From assembly GCA_023150275.1 (NCBI GenBank), contig JAKLLG010000002.1, positions 200,511-264,510 on the forward strand: a stretch of 64,000 bases of DNA, given 5' to 3'. This document shows positions 26,640 through 37,999 of this stretch, piece by piece (positions within the stretch are counted from its first letter, which is position 1; every line of letters starts with the position of its first letter). The translations under genes were made by a program, and so were the position numbers. Origin of the DNA: Rhodocyclaceae bacterium. GTDB taxonomy: Bacteria; Pseudomonadota; Gammaproteobacteria; Burkholderiales; Rhodocyclaceae. The notes under the pieces are model-generated. The model was not told the origin of the DNA. It did not search any database and worked only from the letters and a program-made list of their open reading frames with translations.

Positions 26640-28898
26640 TCAGAGGGTGGTGCCCGCGGGCGGCAGGATGCGGATGACGCGGTTCTTGCCCTGCCGCTTC
26701 GCTTCGTAGGTGCCGCTGTCGGCACGCGCGACGAAATCGCGTGGCGACTCTCCCGGAACGAAGGCCGTGACGCCGATGCTGGCCGTGCATTCCACTCGCA
26801 GCCCCGGCGCCGGTGAAATGTCGCTGCGTGCAAAGAGCGCACGAACCCGCTCCGCGGCGGCTTCCGCTTCAGGCAGGTCGGTTTCCGGGAGCAATACAAC
26901 GAACTCCTCGCCGCCGTAGCGGAAGGCCTGATCGGTGCGACGCAGGCAGGCGGTGATGCACTCGGCCAGCTGGATCAGGACCTGGTCGCCCTGCACGTGT
27001 CCCCAGGTGTCATTGAAGGTCTTGAAGTTGTCGACATCGAGCACCATCAGTGCAAGCGGATGCCGATAACGTTGGCAACGCTCCATCTCCTCGCTCAGTC
27101 GCTGTGCGAAGTGGCGGGCGTTGTAAAGGCCGGTCATGCCGTCGGTGATCGACAGTACACGGTAGCGTTCCTCGCTCTGGCGCAACCTTTCCTCGGCGCG
27201 CTTCTGTTCGGTGATGTCCTGCAGCGTTTCGATCGCGCCAATGATCTCGCCGCCGGCATTACGCAAGGGGGCCGCGGTAAAGTACAGCCAGCGCCCGCTG
27301 CTGCCGAACGCGGCGAAGAAGTCCTCGGCTTCGAATCCGCCCTCGACCACATGCGAGACGTGATATTTCTTGGCACTGTAGTACTGCGCCACGCGAGTCT
27401 CGATGGCGCCGTCGAGCACCAGATCGGCCATGCATGGTCGTGCGTCGGCATAGAACGCGCGCCAGTGTTCGTTCGTGCCGATGACCTTTTCCGCCGGTAA
27501 TCCGGTCAGTGCCGCGCAGGCCTGATTCCAGTGGGTGACGCGATGCGCGGCATCGATCACGAACATGGCCACGGCAGAGCCGTCGATGATCTGGGCCAGC
27601 CGTCGTTCGCCTTCCTGCAGCAGTGCCTCGGCCCGCTTGCGCTCGCTGACGTCGATCAGCGTTTCGATGGCGCCGATCATGCGGCCTTCCTCGTTGCGCA
27701 GTGGTGCCGCGGCAAAGTGCAGCCAGCGCCCCTGATCACCGACGTTGGGGAAGAAATCCTCGATCTCGTAAATGCCGTCTGCCATTTCCGACTTGCGGTA
27801 GCGCCCGCCGTAGTAATGGGCGATCGTGCGCTCGTCGGCGCCATCCAGCACGAGGTCGGCAAGGATCGGGCGCTCGTGGGCATAGATATCGCGCGCAAGT
27901 TCGCGGGTGCCGATGGTGCTTTCGGCGGTCTTGCCGAGCAGATTTTCAGCAGCATGATTCCAGTGGGTGACGCGATGTGTTTCATCGATCACGAAGGTTG
28001 CTACCGAACTGCACTGGATGATCTGGCGGAGCAGCGCCTCGTTGTTGCGCAAGGCATCCCGGGTGCGATGCACTTCGGTGACATCCTGCAAGGTTTCGAT
28101 GGCGCCAACAATCCTGCCGGCGTCGTCGCGCAGCGGGGCGGCCGTGAAGAACAGCCAGCGGCCACTCTCGCCGAAGCCGGGAAAGAAATCCTCGGCTTCG
28201 TAGGTGCCGGTAAGTGTCGCCGAGCGCCGGTATCCCTTTGTTCCGTAGTAGTGCGCCACCTTGTCTTCGATCCCGCCATCGAGGATCAGGTCGGCCATGC
28301 ACGGACGAGGGTGCGCGTAGAAGGCCCGCCAATGATCACGGGTACCCACCATTTCGCTGGCCGCCATTCCGGTCAGCGCTTCGCAGGCCTGATTCCAGTG
28401 GGTGACGCGGTGTGCGCTGTCGATCACGAACATGGCGACGGAGCTGCCGTCGATGATCTGCGCGAGGTACTGCTGGCTCGCCTGTAGTTCCGCATCGTGA
28501 CGCTGCCGTGCGTCCTTTTCGCGCAGTCGCTGCAGCAGACCTTCGACGACGACGGGGAGCTGGCGCTGCCAGGTGTTGCCAACATCAAGGACGTGCAGGT
28601 CGTCGATGCCGGCGCGGAGCAGGCACACGGCCGCATCGACCGATGGGGATGCGGTGAGGGCGATCGTTGCCGGCAGGGTGGCATTTGCGGCGAGAATTGC
28701 ATAGGCGCCGAGCAGCCGATCGGTGTCTTCGTCACACAGGATTACGAGGTCGGGCGCAAGGCCGTCGCCCGTGAGCGCAGCGCGGGCCGTGCCTACATCG
28801 CCGGCGACATGCAGGGCGTCTTCCGGAAAGGCGTTACGCAGGCCGTTGGCGACCCAAGCGTCGCCTTGATCCTGCAGATCGAGCAGCAGGATTTTCAT
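26640..28898 (-). CDS. Diguanylate cyclase with three tandem PAS domains
   Basis: 752 aa from MKILLLDLQDQGD (ATG 28898). N-terminal receiver-like fold (about 1-125, not clearly phosphorylatable), then three closely similar PAS/PAC modules (about 145-275, 275-400, 400-530). Each carries VTHWN(Q/H)A near its start, an (A/V)xYY motif, EDFF and GRWL.F.AAPLR. The GGDEF domain follows, with YGGEEF (active) and an intact product-inhibition I-site RRTD five residues before it. It makes cyclic-di-GMP; no EAL domain or transmembrane helix. The PAS triplication arose inside the gene. Confidence 0.93.
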   Translation of the reverse strand: MKILLLDLQDQGDAWVANGLRNAFPEDALHVAGDVGTARAALTGDGLAPDLVILCDEDTDRLLGAYAILAANATLPATIALTASPSVDAAVCLLRAGIDDLHVLDVGNTWQRQLPVVVEGLLQRLREKDARQRHDAELQASQQYLAQIIDGSSVAMFVIDSAHRVTHWNQACEALTGMAASEMVGTRDHWRAFYAHPRPCMADLILDGGIEDKVAHYYGTKGYRRSATLTGTYEAEDFFPGFGESGRWLFFTAAPLRDDAGRIVGAIETLQDVTEVHRTRDALRNNEALLRQIIQCSSVATFVIDETHRVTHWNHAAENLLGKTAESTIGTRELARDIYAHERPILADLVLDGADERTIAHYYGGRYRKSEMADGIYEIEDFFPNVGDQGRWLHFAAAPLRNEEGRMIGAIETLIDVSERKRAEALLQEGERRLAQIIDGSAVAMFVIDAAHRVTHWNQACAALTGLPAEKVIGTNEHWRAFYADARPCMADLVLDGAIETRVAQYYSAKKYHVSHVVEGGFEAEDFFAAFGSSGRWLYFTAAPLRNAGGEIIGAIETLQDITEQKRAEERLRQSEERYRVLSITDGMTGLYNARHFAQRLSEEMERCQRYRHPLALMVLDVDNFKTFNDTWGHVQGDQVLIQLAECITACLRRTDQAFRYGGEEFVVLLPETDLPEAEAAAERVRALFARSDISPAPGLRVECTASIGVTAFVPGESPRDFVARADSGTYEAKRQGKNRVIRILPPAGTTL

Positions 28899-28975
28899 GG
28901 GGTGCTCTCTTGCAATCTGCTGTCTGGCCATCTTGCCTCATTTTGTGAGTGAGTCGCAAGAAGGACAACAAAAGA

Positions 28976-28998
28976 AAAGGCCCGCAGCGCGGGCCTTT
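28976..28998 (-). terminator. Terminator of the ABC substrate-binding protein gene
   Basis: AAAGGCCCGC (28976-28985), AGC loop, GCGGGCCTTT (28989-28998). Minus-strand reading continues with TTCTTTTG. It lies 16 bases past the stop at 29014. Confidence 0.85.
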
Positions 28999-29013
28999 CG
29001 GAGAGGAGAATGC

Positions 29014-30165
29014 TCAGCGCAGCACGCGACCGCCGCTGCCAACGACCGTGAGATCGACATAGCGCGAACCGGAACGGTCGTTTGCGGTGAAGCCGACGCG
29101 GAAGCCGCCGGCGTCGTAGCTGGACATCGATTCGAGCGTCTGCACCAGCTTCTCGCGCGTCAGATCCTTGCCCGCACGGCGGAGCGCTTCGACCATGACC
29201 TTGGCCGTGACGTAGGCTTCGATGCCGTAGTACGAGTAGTTGGTGTTCTTCTGCGTCTGCAGCAGGCGCTGGTATTCGCGCACCGCCGGGGTGGTGTCGT
29301 TGAACGGGTAGGGCATCACCTGCGAGATGCCGATGCCACGGGCGTCGTTGCCGAGTTCGGCAACCAGCAGATCGGCACCGACGGGCGACAGGGTCATGAA
29401 CTGCGGATTCTGGTTTGCCTTGCGCATTGCCTTCACGAAGGCGGCCGTCGGCTTGTACAGCGTGACCATCACAACTGCCTGCGGCGCAGCCTTGGCGATC
29501 GCCTTGACCGCAGCGTCAACGTCGAGCGAGTTACGCTCGACGGTACCCACGGAAACCGGCGCCAGGTTATGTTTCTTCAGTGCTGCGGTGACGCCATCAA
29601 GGCCTGATTTGCCGAAGCCGTCGTTCTGGTAGAAGACCGCAATGTTCTTGAGACCAAGGCCGACCAGCTGGTTGACGATGGCTTCGGTTTCGTCGGCGTA
29701 GCTCGCACGCACGTGGAACATGTAGCGGTTGTTCGGATTGTCCTTGACCTGATTGCGGATCGTGCCGGCGCCGGAGATGGTGCCGACCAGCGGCACCTTG
29801 GCCGGGCCGAAGACATCATTCATCGCCTGCGTTGTCGGGCTCGATCCATAGTATTGCAGCAGGGCGAAGGCTTTGTGCTCCTCGATCAGCTTCTTGGTGT
29901 TGGCGACGGTGCGGTCGGTTTCGTAGCCATCGTCGAGCGCAATCAGTTCGAGCTTGCGGCCGTTGACACCGCCGGCCTTATTGACCTGGTCGAAATAGGT
30001 CGAGATCACGTTCTTCATGTCCAGCCCGTAGGCACCGTTCGGGCCCGAGAACGGCGACGACATGCCGAGCGTGATCGTGGTGTCCGAAACGCCGACATCG
30101 GCGGCACCGGCGACAGCGGTCCAGCCCAGCATTGCGGTCAGCGCGAGTTTACGGAACAGGTTCAT
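29014..30165 (-). CDS. ABC transporter periplasmic binding protein, branched-chain amino acid type
   Basis: 383 aa. Signal peptide MNLFRKLALTAMLGWTAVAGA-AD, then a type I periplasmic binding fold (Peripla_BP_6): ITLGMSSPFSGPNGAYGLDM, VNGRKLELIALDDGYETDRTVANTKKLIEEHK, and YGIEAYVTAKVMVEALRRAGKDLTREKLVQTLES. Such proteins carry branched-chain amino acids, amides or aromatic acids to Liv-type permeases. No permease or ATPase genes lie beside it, so it is an orphan and may alternatively feed ligands to a sensor. Confidence 0.9.
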   Translation of the reverse strand: MNLFRKLALTAMLGWTAVAGAADVGVSDTTITLGMSSPFSGPNGAYGLDMKNVISTYFDQVNKAGGVNGRKLELIALDDGYETDRTVANTKKLIEEHKAFALLQYYGSSPTTQAMNDVFGPAKVPLVGTISGAGTIRNQVKDNPNNRYMFHVRASYADETEAIVNQLVGLGLKNIAVFYQNDGFGKSGLDGVTAALKKHNLAPVSVGTVERNSLDVDAAVKAIAKAAPQAVVMVTLYKPTAAFVKAMRKANQNPQFMTLSPVGADLLVAELGNDARGIGISQVMPYPFNDTTPAVREYQRLLQTQKNTNYSYYGIEAYVTAKVMVEALRRAGKDLTREKLVQTLESMSSYDAGGFRVGFTANDRSGSRYVDLTVVGSGGRVLR

Positions 30166-30274
30166 GGCGAGGGGTCTCCCGAATGGATGAAGTTGCCGCA
30201 ACGCGACATTAACCGGGAAGCATGCAGCCGCAAGCTGACATGGGTCTTACAATGGCCATGGCCAGCGTGTAAAG

Positions 30275-30294
30275 CCGTCGCCAGTCGGCGACGG
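30275..30294 (-). terminator. Hairpin downstream of dnaJ
   Basis: CCGTCGCC (30275-30282), AGTC, GGCGACGG (30287-30294): a perfect 8-bp stem followed on the minus strand by only CTTTACA. A weak intrinsic terminator at best. Confidence 0.45.
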
Positions 30295-30329
30295 GGAGCC
30301 GACCGGCGGGCGAAGCCCTCAATGGAGGA

Positions 30330-31472
<1,143 letters not shown>

Positions 31473-31564
31473 CGGTTGTTCCCTTGGCAAGAAGCCGGGA
31501 CGGGCACTGCAGAGGCAGTACGCCGGCCCGGCCGGTTAATCAGGCATTGTACGTGCAGCCGTGA

Positions 31565-33523
<1,959 letters not shown>

Positions 33524-33563
33524 TATGTTTTCCTTTCTGGTGAATGCTTTATCGATGTTCCCG

Positions 33564-33591
33564 AGATGGGGGCGTCATCGGAAAAATCAAG
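33564..33591 (-). promoter_or_regulatory. Sigma32 heat-shock promoter for dnaK
   Basis: Minus-strand CTTGAT (33591-33586), 14-base spacer, CCCCATCT (33571-33564), a near-consensus RpoH promoter in the grpE-dnaK gap. Confidence 0.8.
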
Positions 33592-33601
33592 ATTTCAGTG
33601 A

Positions 33602-34165
33602 TTACGCGTCTTTGGCCTTGGCCACGGCCACCATGGCCGGGCGCAGCGTGCGGTCGGCGATCAGGTAGCCCTTCTGGAAGACCTGGACGACGGTGTTGGC
33701 CGGCTGTTCGGCGTCGATCATGGCCATCGCCTGATGTTTGTGCGGGTCGAACTTCTCGCCGACGGGGTTTACCTCGACGATGGCCGCCTTTTCGAAGGCG
33801 GAAACGAGGTTCTTCAGGGTCATTTCGACGCCCGAGCGCAGCGAATCCGGGTTCTGGTCGGCCAGCGCCATTTCCAGCGTGTCCTTCACCGCCAGCAGGT
33901 CGCCGGCGAACTTCTCGACGGCGAACTTGTGTGCCTTGAGGATGTCTTCCTGCGCACGGCGGCGGGTATTCTCGGTCTCGGCCTTGGCTCGCAGCCAGGC
34001 GTCGTGGTGCTCCGCGGCGTTCAGTTCAGCCTGGCGCAGCAGTTCTTCAAGGCTGGGGGTGGTATCGGTCTGGTGCTCGGGTGCCGACGTGGCCTCGGGA
34101 GGCGTGGCGTTAGCGGGAGATTCTGCGGAAAGCAGGGCTTCCTCGTTGGGGGTCTGATCTTGCAT
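33602..34165 (-). CDS. grpE: Nucleotide exchange factor GrpE
   Basis: 187 aa. Acidic disordered N-terminus, long coiled coil ([49 protein letters not shown]), and the C-terminal beta domain with [13 protein letters not shown] and [23 protein letters not shown], the GrpE signature. Releases ADP from DnaK. First gene of the chaperone cluster, with a sigma32 promoter upstream. Confidence 0.97.
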   Translation of the reverse strand: MQDQTPNEEALLSAESPANATPPEATSAPEHQTDTTPSLEELLRQAELNAAEHHDAWLRAKAETENTRRRAQEDILKAHKFAVEKFAGDLLAVKDTLEMALADQNPDSLRSGVEMTLKNLVSAFEKAAIVEVNPVGEKFDPHKHQAMAMIDAEQPANTVVQVFQKGYLIADRTLRPAMVAVAKAKDA

Positions 34166-34205
34166 GATGGTCCGGGATGACGGATAAACTGTTGAACTCA
34201 GCGCC

Positions 34206-34233
34206 ATCTGGGGGCACGAATCGGTAATTCAAG
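34206..34233 (-). promoter_or_regulatory. Sigma32 heat-shock promoter for grpE
   Basis: Minus-strand CTTGAA (34233-34228), 14-base spacer, CCCCAGAT (34213-34206). Same spacing as the dnaK promoter. Confidence 0.78.
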
Positions 34234-34301
34234 CCCCCTCGGTGCGCGATTTTTGATTTTTTTGACAATTTCCTGACAGCGATCCTGCTACGATTGATTC
34301 C

Positions 34302-35657
34302 ATGGCGGAAACCATTGGCAAATACGAGATCATCCGGCCCCTTGGCAAGGGTGCGACGGCGATTGTCTACCTGTGCCGGGATCCGGATGCAGACCGGGAG
34401 GTGGCGGTAAAGGTCATCAAGCTCGGCAAGGACAACGCGGCGATGTCGCGGCGCCTGATGAAGCTGTTCCAGACGGAGAGCGGCATCGGCCGCCGGCTCG
34501 ATCACCCCAACATCGTCCACATCTACGACGCTGTAGTTGAACCCGATAGGGCCTACATCGTCATGGAATACGTCGACGGCACCGGCCTCGACCAGTATGT
34601 GACGATCAGCAAGCTGCTGCCGCTGCACCGCGTCGTCGGCATCATCTTCAAGTGCTGCCTGGCGTTCGACTACGCCTACCGCGAGGGAGTCATCCACCGC
34701 GACATCAAGCCGGCCAACATCATGCTGACCAAGGACGACGAGCCGAAGATCACCGATTTCGGCCTGTCGCTGAACCTGCAGCGCGAAGGCACCGATTCCA
34801 CCTTCATCATGGGAGTCGGCTCGCCGGCCTACATGTCGCCGGAGCAGATCAAGCAGTACCCGCTGAACCAGAAGACCGACCTCTACTCGCTGGGCGTCGT
34901 TCTCTTCCAGTTGCTGACCGGGCGGCTGCCCTTCCGCGCCAACAACCCGGCAACGCTGATCTATCGCATCATCAACTTCGACACGCCATCGGTGTGCGCC
35001 CTGAACCCCAACCTGCCGCCACCGCTCGACCCGATCATCAAGAAGGCGCTGGAGAAGGATCTCTACAACCGTTACAAGAACGGCGCCGAATTCGCCAAGG
35101 ATCTGTCGGCGGTGCGCTACCAGATCCTCGAGGATGACGAGACCGAGCAGGATTCCAGCCATTTCGAGGCGCTGCGCAAGTTGCCCTTCTTCACCGATTT
35201 CGACGACATCGAGGTCTGGGAAGCGCTGCGCATCTGCGTTTGGCGCGATCTGGCGAGCAAGGTGATGCTGATGAAGGAAGGCGAGGAAAGCCGGACCTTC
35301 GGCATCATCGTCAGCGGCTTCGTCGAGGTCTCGATCGAGGGCAAGGTCGTCTGCCGCCTTGGGCCGGGCGAGGTGCTTGGCGAGATGGCCTACCTGCACC
35401 CCAAGTCGGCGCGGCGGCGTTCGAGCGTCACGACGCTGGAACCGACCGTATTTCTGGAAGTGAATCCGGCGGCTCTGGCACTCAGTTCGGAAGAGGTGCA
35501 GGAACGTTTCCAGAAAGTGCTGATCGGCCGCGTGCTCGACCGGCTTGCACAGGCCGACGTGGCCATCTCGCAGCAGGGCCCGCGCGCGGTCACGGCGGAC
35601 AGCAGTGCAGGTGCCGCGGCGGCCGGCGGCAAGTACGATCTCGAACTGCTGCCGTAG
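34302..35657 (+). CDS. Ser/Thr protein kinase fused to a cyclic-nucleotide-binding domain
   Basis: 451 aa. A eukaryotic-like kinase domain (about 8-270): GKGATAIVYLC glycine loop, VAVKVIK (catalytic Lys), GVIHRDIKPANIML (catalytic loop), ITDFGLS (DFG) and YMSPEQ, all intact. A C-terminal cNMP/Crp-type beta-roll (about 300-410) follows, with LMKEGEESRTFGIIVSGFVEVSIEG and GEVLGEMAYLHPKSARRRSSV at the position of the phosphate-binding cassette. No transmembrane segment. Probably a cytoplasmic kinase gated by a nucleotide or acting as a regulatory scaffold. There is no Shine-Dalgarno before the ATG; TTGACA at 34262 may belong to its promoter. Confidence 0.9.
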   Translation: MAETIGKYEIIRPLGKGATAIVYLCRDPDADREVAVKVIKLGKDNAAMSRRLMKLFQTESGIGRRLDHPNIVHIYDAVVEPDRAYIVMEYVDGTGLDQYVTISKLLPLHRVVGIIFKCCLAFDYAYREGVIHRDIKPANIMLTKDDEPKITDFGLSLNLQREGTDSTFIMGVGSPAYMSPEQIKQYPLNQKTDLYSLGVVLFQLLTGRLPFRANNPATLIYRIINFDTPSVCALNPNLPPPLDPIIKKALEKDLYNRYKNGAEFAKDLSAVRYQILEDDETEQDSSHFEALRKLPFFTDFDDIEVWEALRICVWRDLASKVMLMKEGEESRTFGIIVSGFVEVSIEGKVVCRLGPGEVLGEMAYLHPKSARRRSSVTTLEPTVFLEVNPAALALSSEEVQERFQKVLIGRVLDRLAQADVAISQQGPRAVTADSSAGAAAAGGKYDLELLP

Positions 35658-35675
35658 TCCTCGATCGCGCGCCGT

Positions 35676-36728
35676 TCAGACGCTCAGATCTACCTGCTGC
35701 ACCGTTCCCGCGCCGCCGCTTTCCCGCAGGTAAAGCCCCGTGCTGCGCACGTCGCCGAGCGTGTCGTTCGCCGCATCCTTGAGTGCAAAGGGCGTGGCAA
35801 CGCGGGCCAGTGCAATGGCGCCGACATCCGCCTCCTGCAGCGTGCGCAGGGCACCGCCACCATCGGTCGCTGGCGTCCATACGCGCAATGCCGACCAGGC
35901 GGCATCGTTCTCGTCGATCCAGCCGTTGCTGTCGCCATCGAGCTTGGCCAGGTCGGCAAAGCCGTCGCTGCTCTTCGTGCCGAACAACTCGCTGCCATCG
36001 TTGGCCTTGCCGTCGGCGTTGCGGTCGAAGACGAGGAAGCCGCTGCCGGCGGCGAGGCGGTTGATGTTCTCCGCAGTGCCGTCGGCGTCGAGGTCGAAGG
36101 AAAAGCGCTGGTCGAGCAGCTGCGCCGCGTTGCCGCCGAAGTTGATGACCAGCGGGTCCTTCTTCGGGCGGGCAGCGTCGCCGAGGCGAAGGCTGACACT
36201 GCTTTCCTCGTAGTAGCTGCGCGCCATCGAAAGCTGCAGTTCAAAGCTGATCTCGCGGCCATCGGCTGTCTGCACGGTTCCGCTGGCCGCGACGGTGGTC
36301 TGCTCCACCTCGGCGTAGCGCTCGACGCGGTCGTATTCCATGCCCCATCCGGCCGCGGCCGGCGCCGCCGATGCCGCCGGCGCCTGTGGCACGTCGGGCG
36401 GCGCCTGCCGTGGCTGCAGCTCGCGCGCATCGAAGATTTCGACATCCCGCCCGGTGAAATAGCGCAGCATCGCCCGCAACAGCGTCAGCCGCGGATCATT
36501 CGCTGCCTCCTCGGCCGCTTCTTCCACGGCCGAGGCTTCCCCGACCTGCGCCGCGCGCCCGGCCTCCGAAATGCTCACCAGATCGGCTGGCGCTGCGGGC
36601 GGCCGCCCGCGCCCCTCGAAATCCGGCCGGCGATCGCCGACCCACATGCGCAGGGATTCCTTCACTTCATGGTGCTGGGCGGATGCGTGGGACGAGGCCA
36701 TCTGCATCCCGGAATTGACGATCTTCAT
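35676..36728 (-). CDS. EF-hand-like calcium-binding protein of unknown function
   Basis: 350 aa. The first third is Ala/Glu-rich and probably disordered, without signal peptide. The C-terminal half carries FG-GAP/dockerin-like calcium loops: DLDADGTAENINRL, DRNADGKANDGSELFG and LDGDSNGWIDENDAAW, the last matching an EF-hand loop (DxDxNGxIxxxD). Similar proteins are annotated as VCBS or EF-hand proteins in betaproteobacteria; no function is established here. Convergent with the kinase gene, 18 bases between stops. If secreted, it would need a leaderless route. Confidence 0.75.
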   Translation of the reverse strand: MKIVNSGMQMASSHASAQHHEVKESLRMWVGDRRPDFEGRGRPPAAPADLVSISEAGRAAQVGEASAVEEAAEEAANDPRLTLLRAMLRYFTGRDVEIFDARELQPRQAPPDVPQAPAASAAPAAAGWGMEYDRVERYAEVEQTTVAASGTVQTADGREISFELQLSMARSYYEESSVSLRLGDAARPKKDPLVINFGGNAAQLLDQRFSFDLDADGTAENINRLAAGSGFLVFDRNADGKANDGSELFGTKSSDGFADLAKLDGDSNGWIDENDAAWSALRVWTPATDGGGALRTLQEADVGAIALARVATPFALKDAANDTLGDVRSTGLYLRESGGAGTVQQVDLSV

Positions 36729-37135
36729 GGCGGCCTCCGGTGGAGCTGGGTAGACCGTTAACGGAAGATCGGCGGGGAGGTTGAGGGGTTTGTGGCTATC
36801 GGATTGTTGAGGTGGGGCAGGGGGTGGCTATTGGGAACTGCAGCGGCGGGGGTTGCTGAGTCAAGCAGTCACGTGGGGTGATTCTTGTACTTCCGCACCT
36901 CGGCCATTGCCGTCGTTGGACTGAGGTCTTCCTCTCGTCTGCAAAGCGCCGGTCAACTGCCGTTCAGTTGCTGCTGAATACAACCCGAAACGCCGTCAAC
37001 GTTATGCGAACGGGTTTTTTTCGGTAGAGTTCGAAAAGCAGTATTTCAACTGGACGAGGAGCGTCTACTGAAGGTGGGGCGATTCACATTGCCGACCTTT
37101 CTTTTCTTTCTCTGAGCCTTCACAACACACCCAAC
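36729..37135. other. Intergenic region at the left edge of the accessory island
   Basis: 407 bases without a supported gene. Base composition shifts from GC-rich to noticeably AT-richer along it. One long-loop inverted repeat AACCCG...CGGGTTTTTTT (about 36982-37020) could be a weak terminator. No tRNA or integrase remnant was found. Confidence 0.5.
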
Positions 37136-37999
37136 TTAAGCAGCTGGTCGCCGATAGCCACCTTCGCGATACCAGGCAGAACCTGATAGCGCTTCATACA
37201 GCGCTGCTTTCCAAGAGTTCTTGCGGTGCAATCGCTCCGTCTGAGCAATCAGACTCAGGTATTCACCAATCAGCTGGCTCGTCTCGAAGCGACTTAGGAT
37301 GTCCGAGAGCGATGCGAGCTCACTCGCTGCTTCAATTGCAAACCTGGTGGTCAAGTTGAGGTCACGGACATAGTTGACAACCCGTCTTGCCAAATCCGCA
37401 GGCCAATTGTCGGGGGGGATCGCCGAGAACGCAGCCGTTGCAGGCGAAGTTTCGTGCACGCTGGCATACAACCAAACATCCGTCTCGATCCTTGAACCCT
37501 CAAAGTACGGGTGGGGAATTTGGTTTTGCCCATCAAGCACTCCAGCACCTTTGCCTTTGTTGCAGTCAGTGCAAGCCGGAATGAGGTTGATGGGTAGCAC
37601 AGAGAAGGACGGATAGCGCGCCTTCGACAGAAAGTGATCTAAGGTCGAAACCTGACCAAATCCACAGAAGGGGCATTTGCCAAGAGGCGCCAGCAACATG
37701 ATTTGGTCATAGTATGGGCGCCCCGGCTGATCGCGCTTGGCCATGTGGTTTGTATAGAGAGCGGTCAACTCGTCCTTTGTCAGTTCTCCGAGAACCAGCG
37801 CTGCGCCGTTGCCCCATGGGCTTGAAGGAAATAGGTGCAGTTCGCTCGTGTTAGCTCGACCGTCATACAGGTTCGCAAGAGCAAGAACCTCCCCTGTTGC
37901 TGCATTGAAGCGAGTGGCGAGATCAGCAGCAGTCACCCCACTCACGCAACTCGCGTAGACCTCACCTGGGTCAATGTCGGGCTTCGATAACCTCCTCAC
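37136..37999 (-). CDS. HNH endonuclease, Septu PtuB-like
   Basis: 287 aa. Central zinc-HNH module near residues 108-150: LGKCPFCGFGQVSTLDHFLSKARYP then LIPACTDCNKGKG, i.e. CxxC...DHFxxK...CxxCN, the arrangement of PtuB and retron-associated HNH nucleases. The start is GTG, overlapping the ATPase stop (GTGA); the first codons contain GAGGAGG. Encoded directly after an AAA ATPase of the PtuA kind. Known Septu pairs block phage, probably by nucleic-acid cleavage released from ATPase control; activity here is inferred. Confidence 0.85.
   Translation of the reverse strand: MRRLSKPDIDPGEVYASCVSGVTAADLATRFNAATGEVLALANLYDGRANTSELHLFPSSPWGNGAALVLGELTKDELTALYTNHMAKRDQPGRPYYDQIMLLAPLGKCPFCGFGQVSTLDHFLSKARYPSFSVLPINLIPACTDCNKGKGAGVLDGQNQIPHPYFEGSRIETDVWLYASVHETSPATAAFSAIPPDNWPADLARRVVNYVRDLNLTTRFAIEAASELASLSDILSRFETSQLIGEYLSLIAQTERLHRKNSWKAALYEALSGSAWYREGGYRRPAA

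Noticed and set aside
33524-34300. CIRCE operator for HrcA near grpE/dnaK
   Set aside because: I looked for TTAGCACTC-N9-GAGTGCTAA and found none; only sigma32-type elements are present.
36980-37050. tRNA or attachment site at the left island edge
   Set aside because: A TTCGA-like string occurs (agagttcgaaaag) but no cloverleaf can be formed and no direct repeat of it was seen on the right side.
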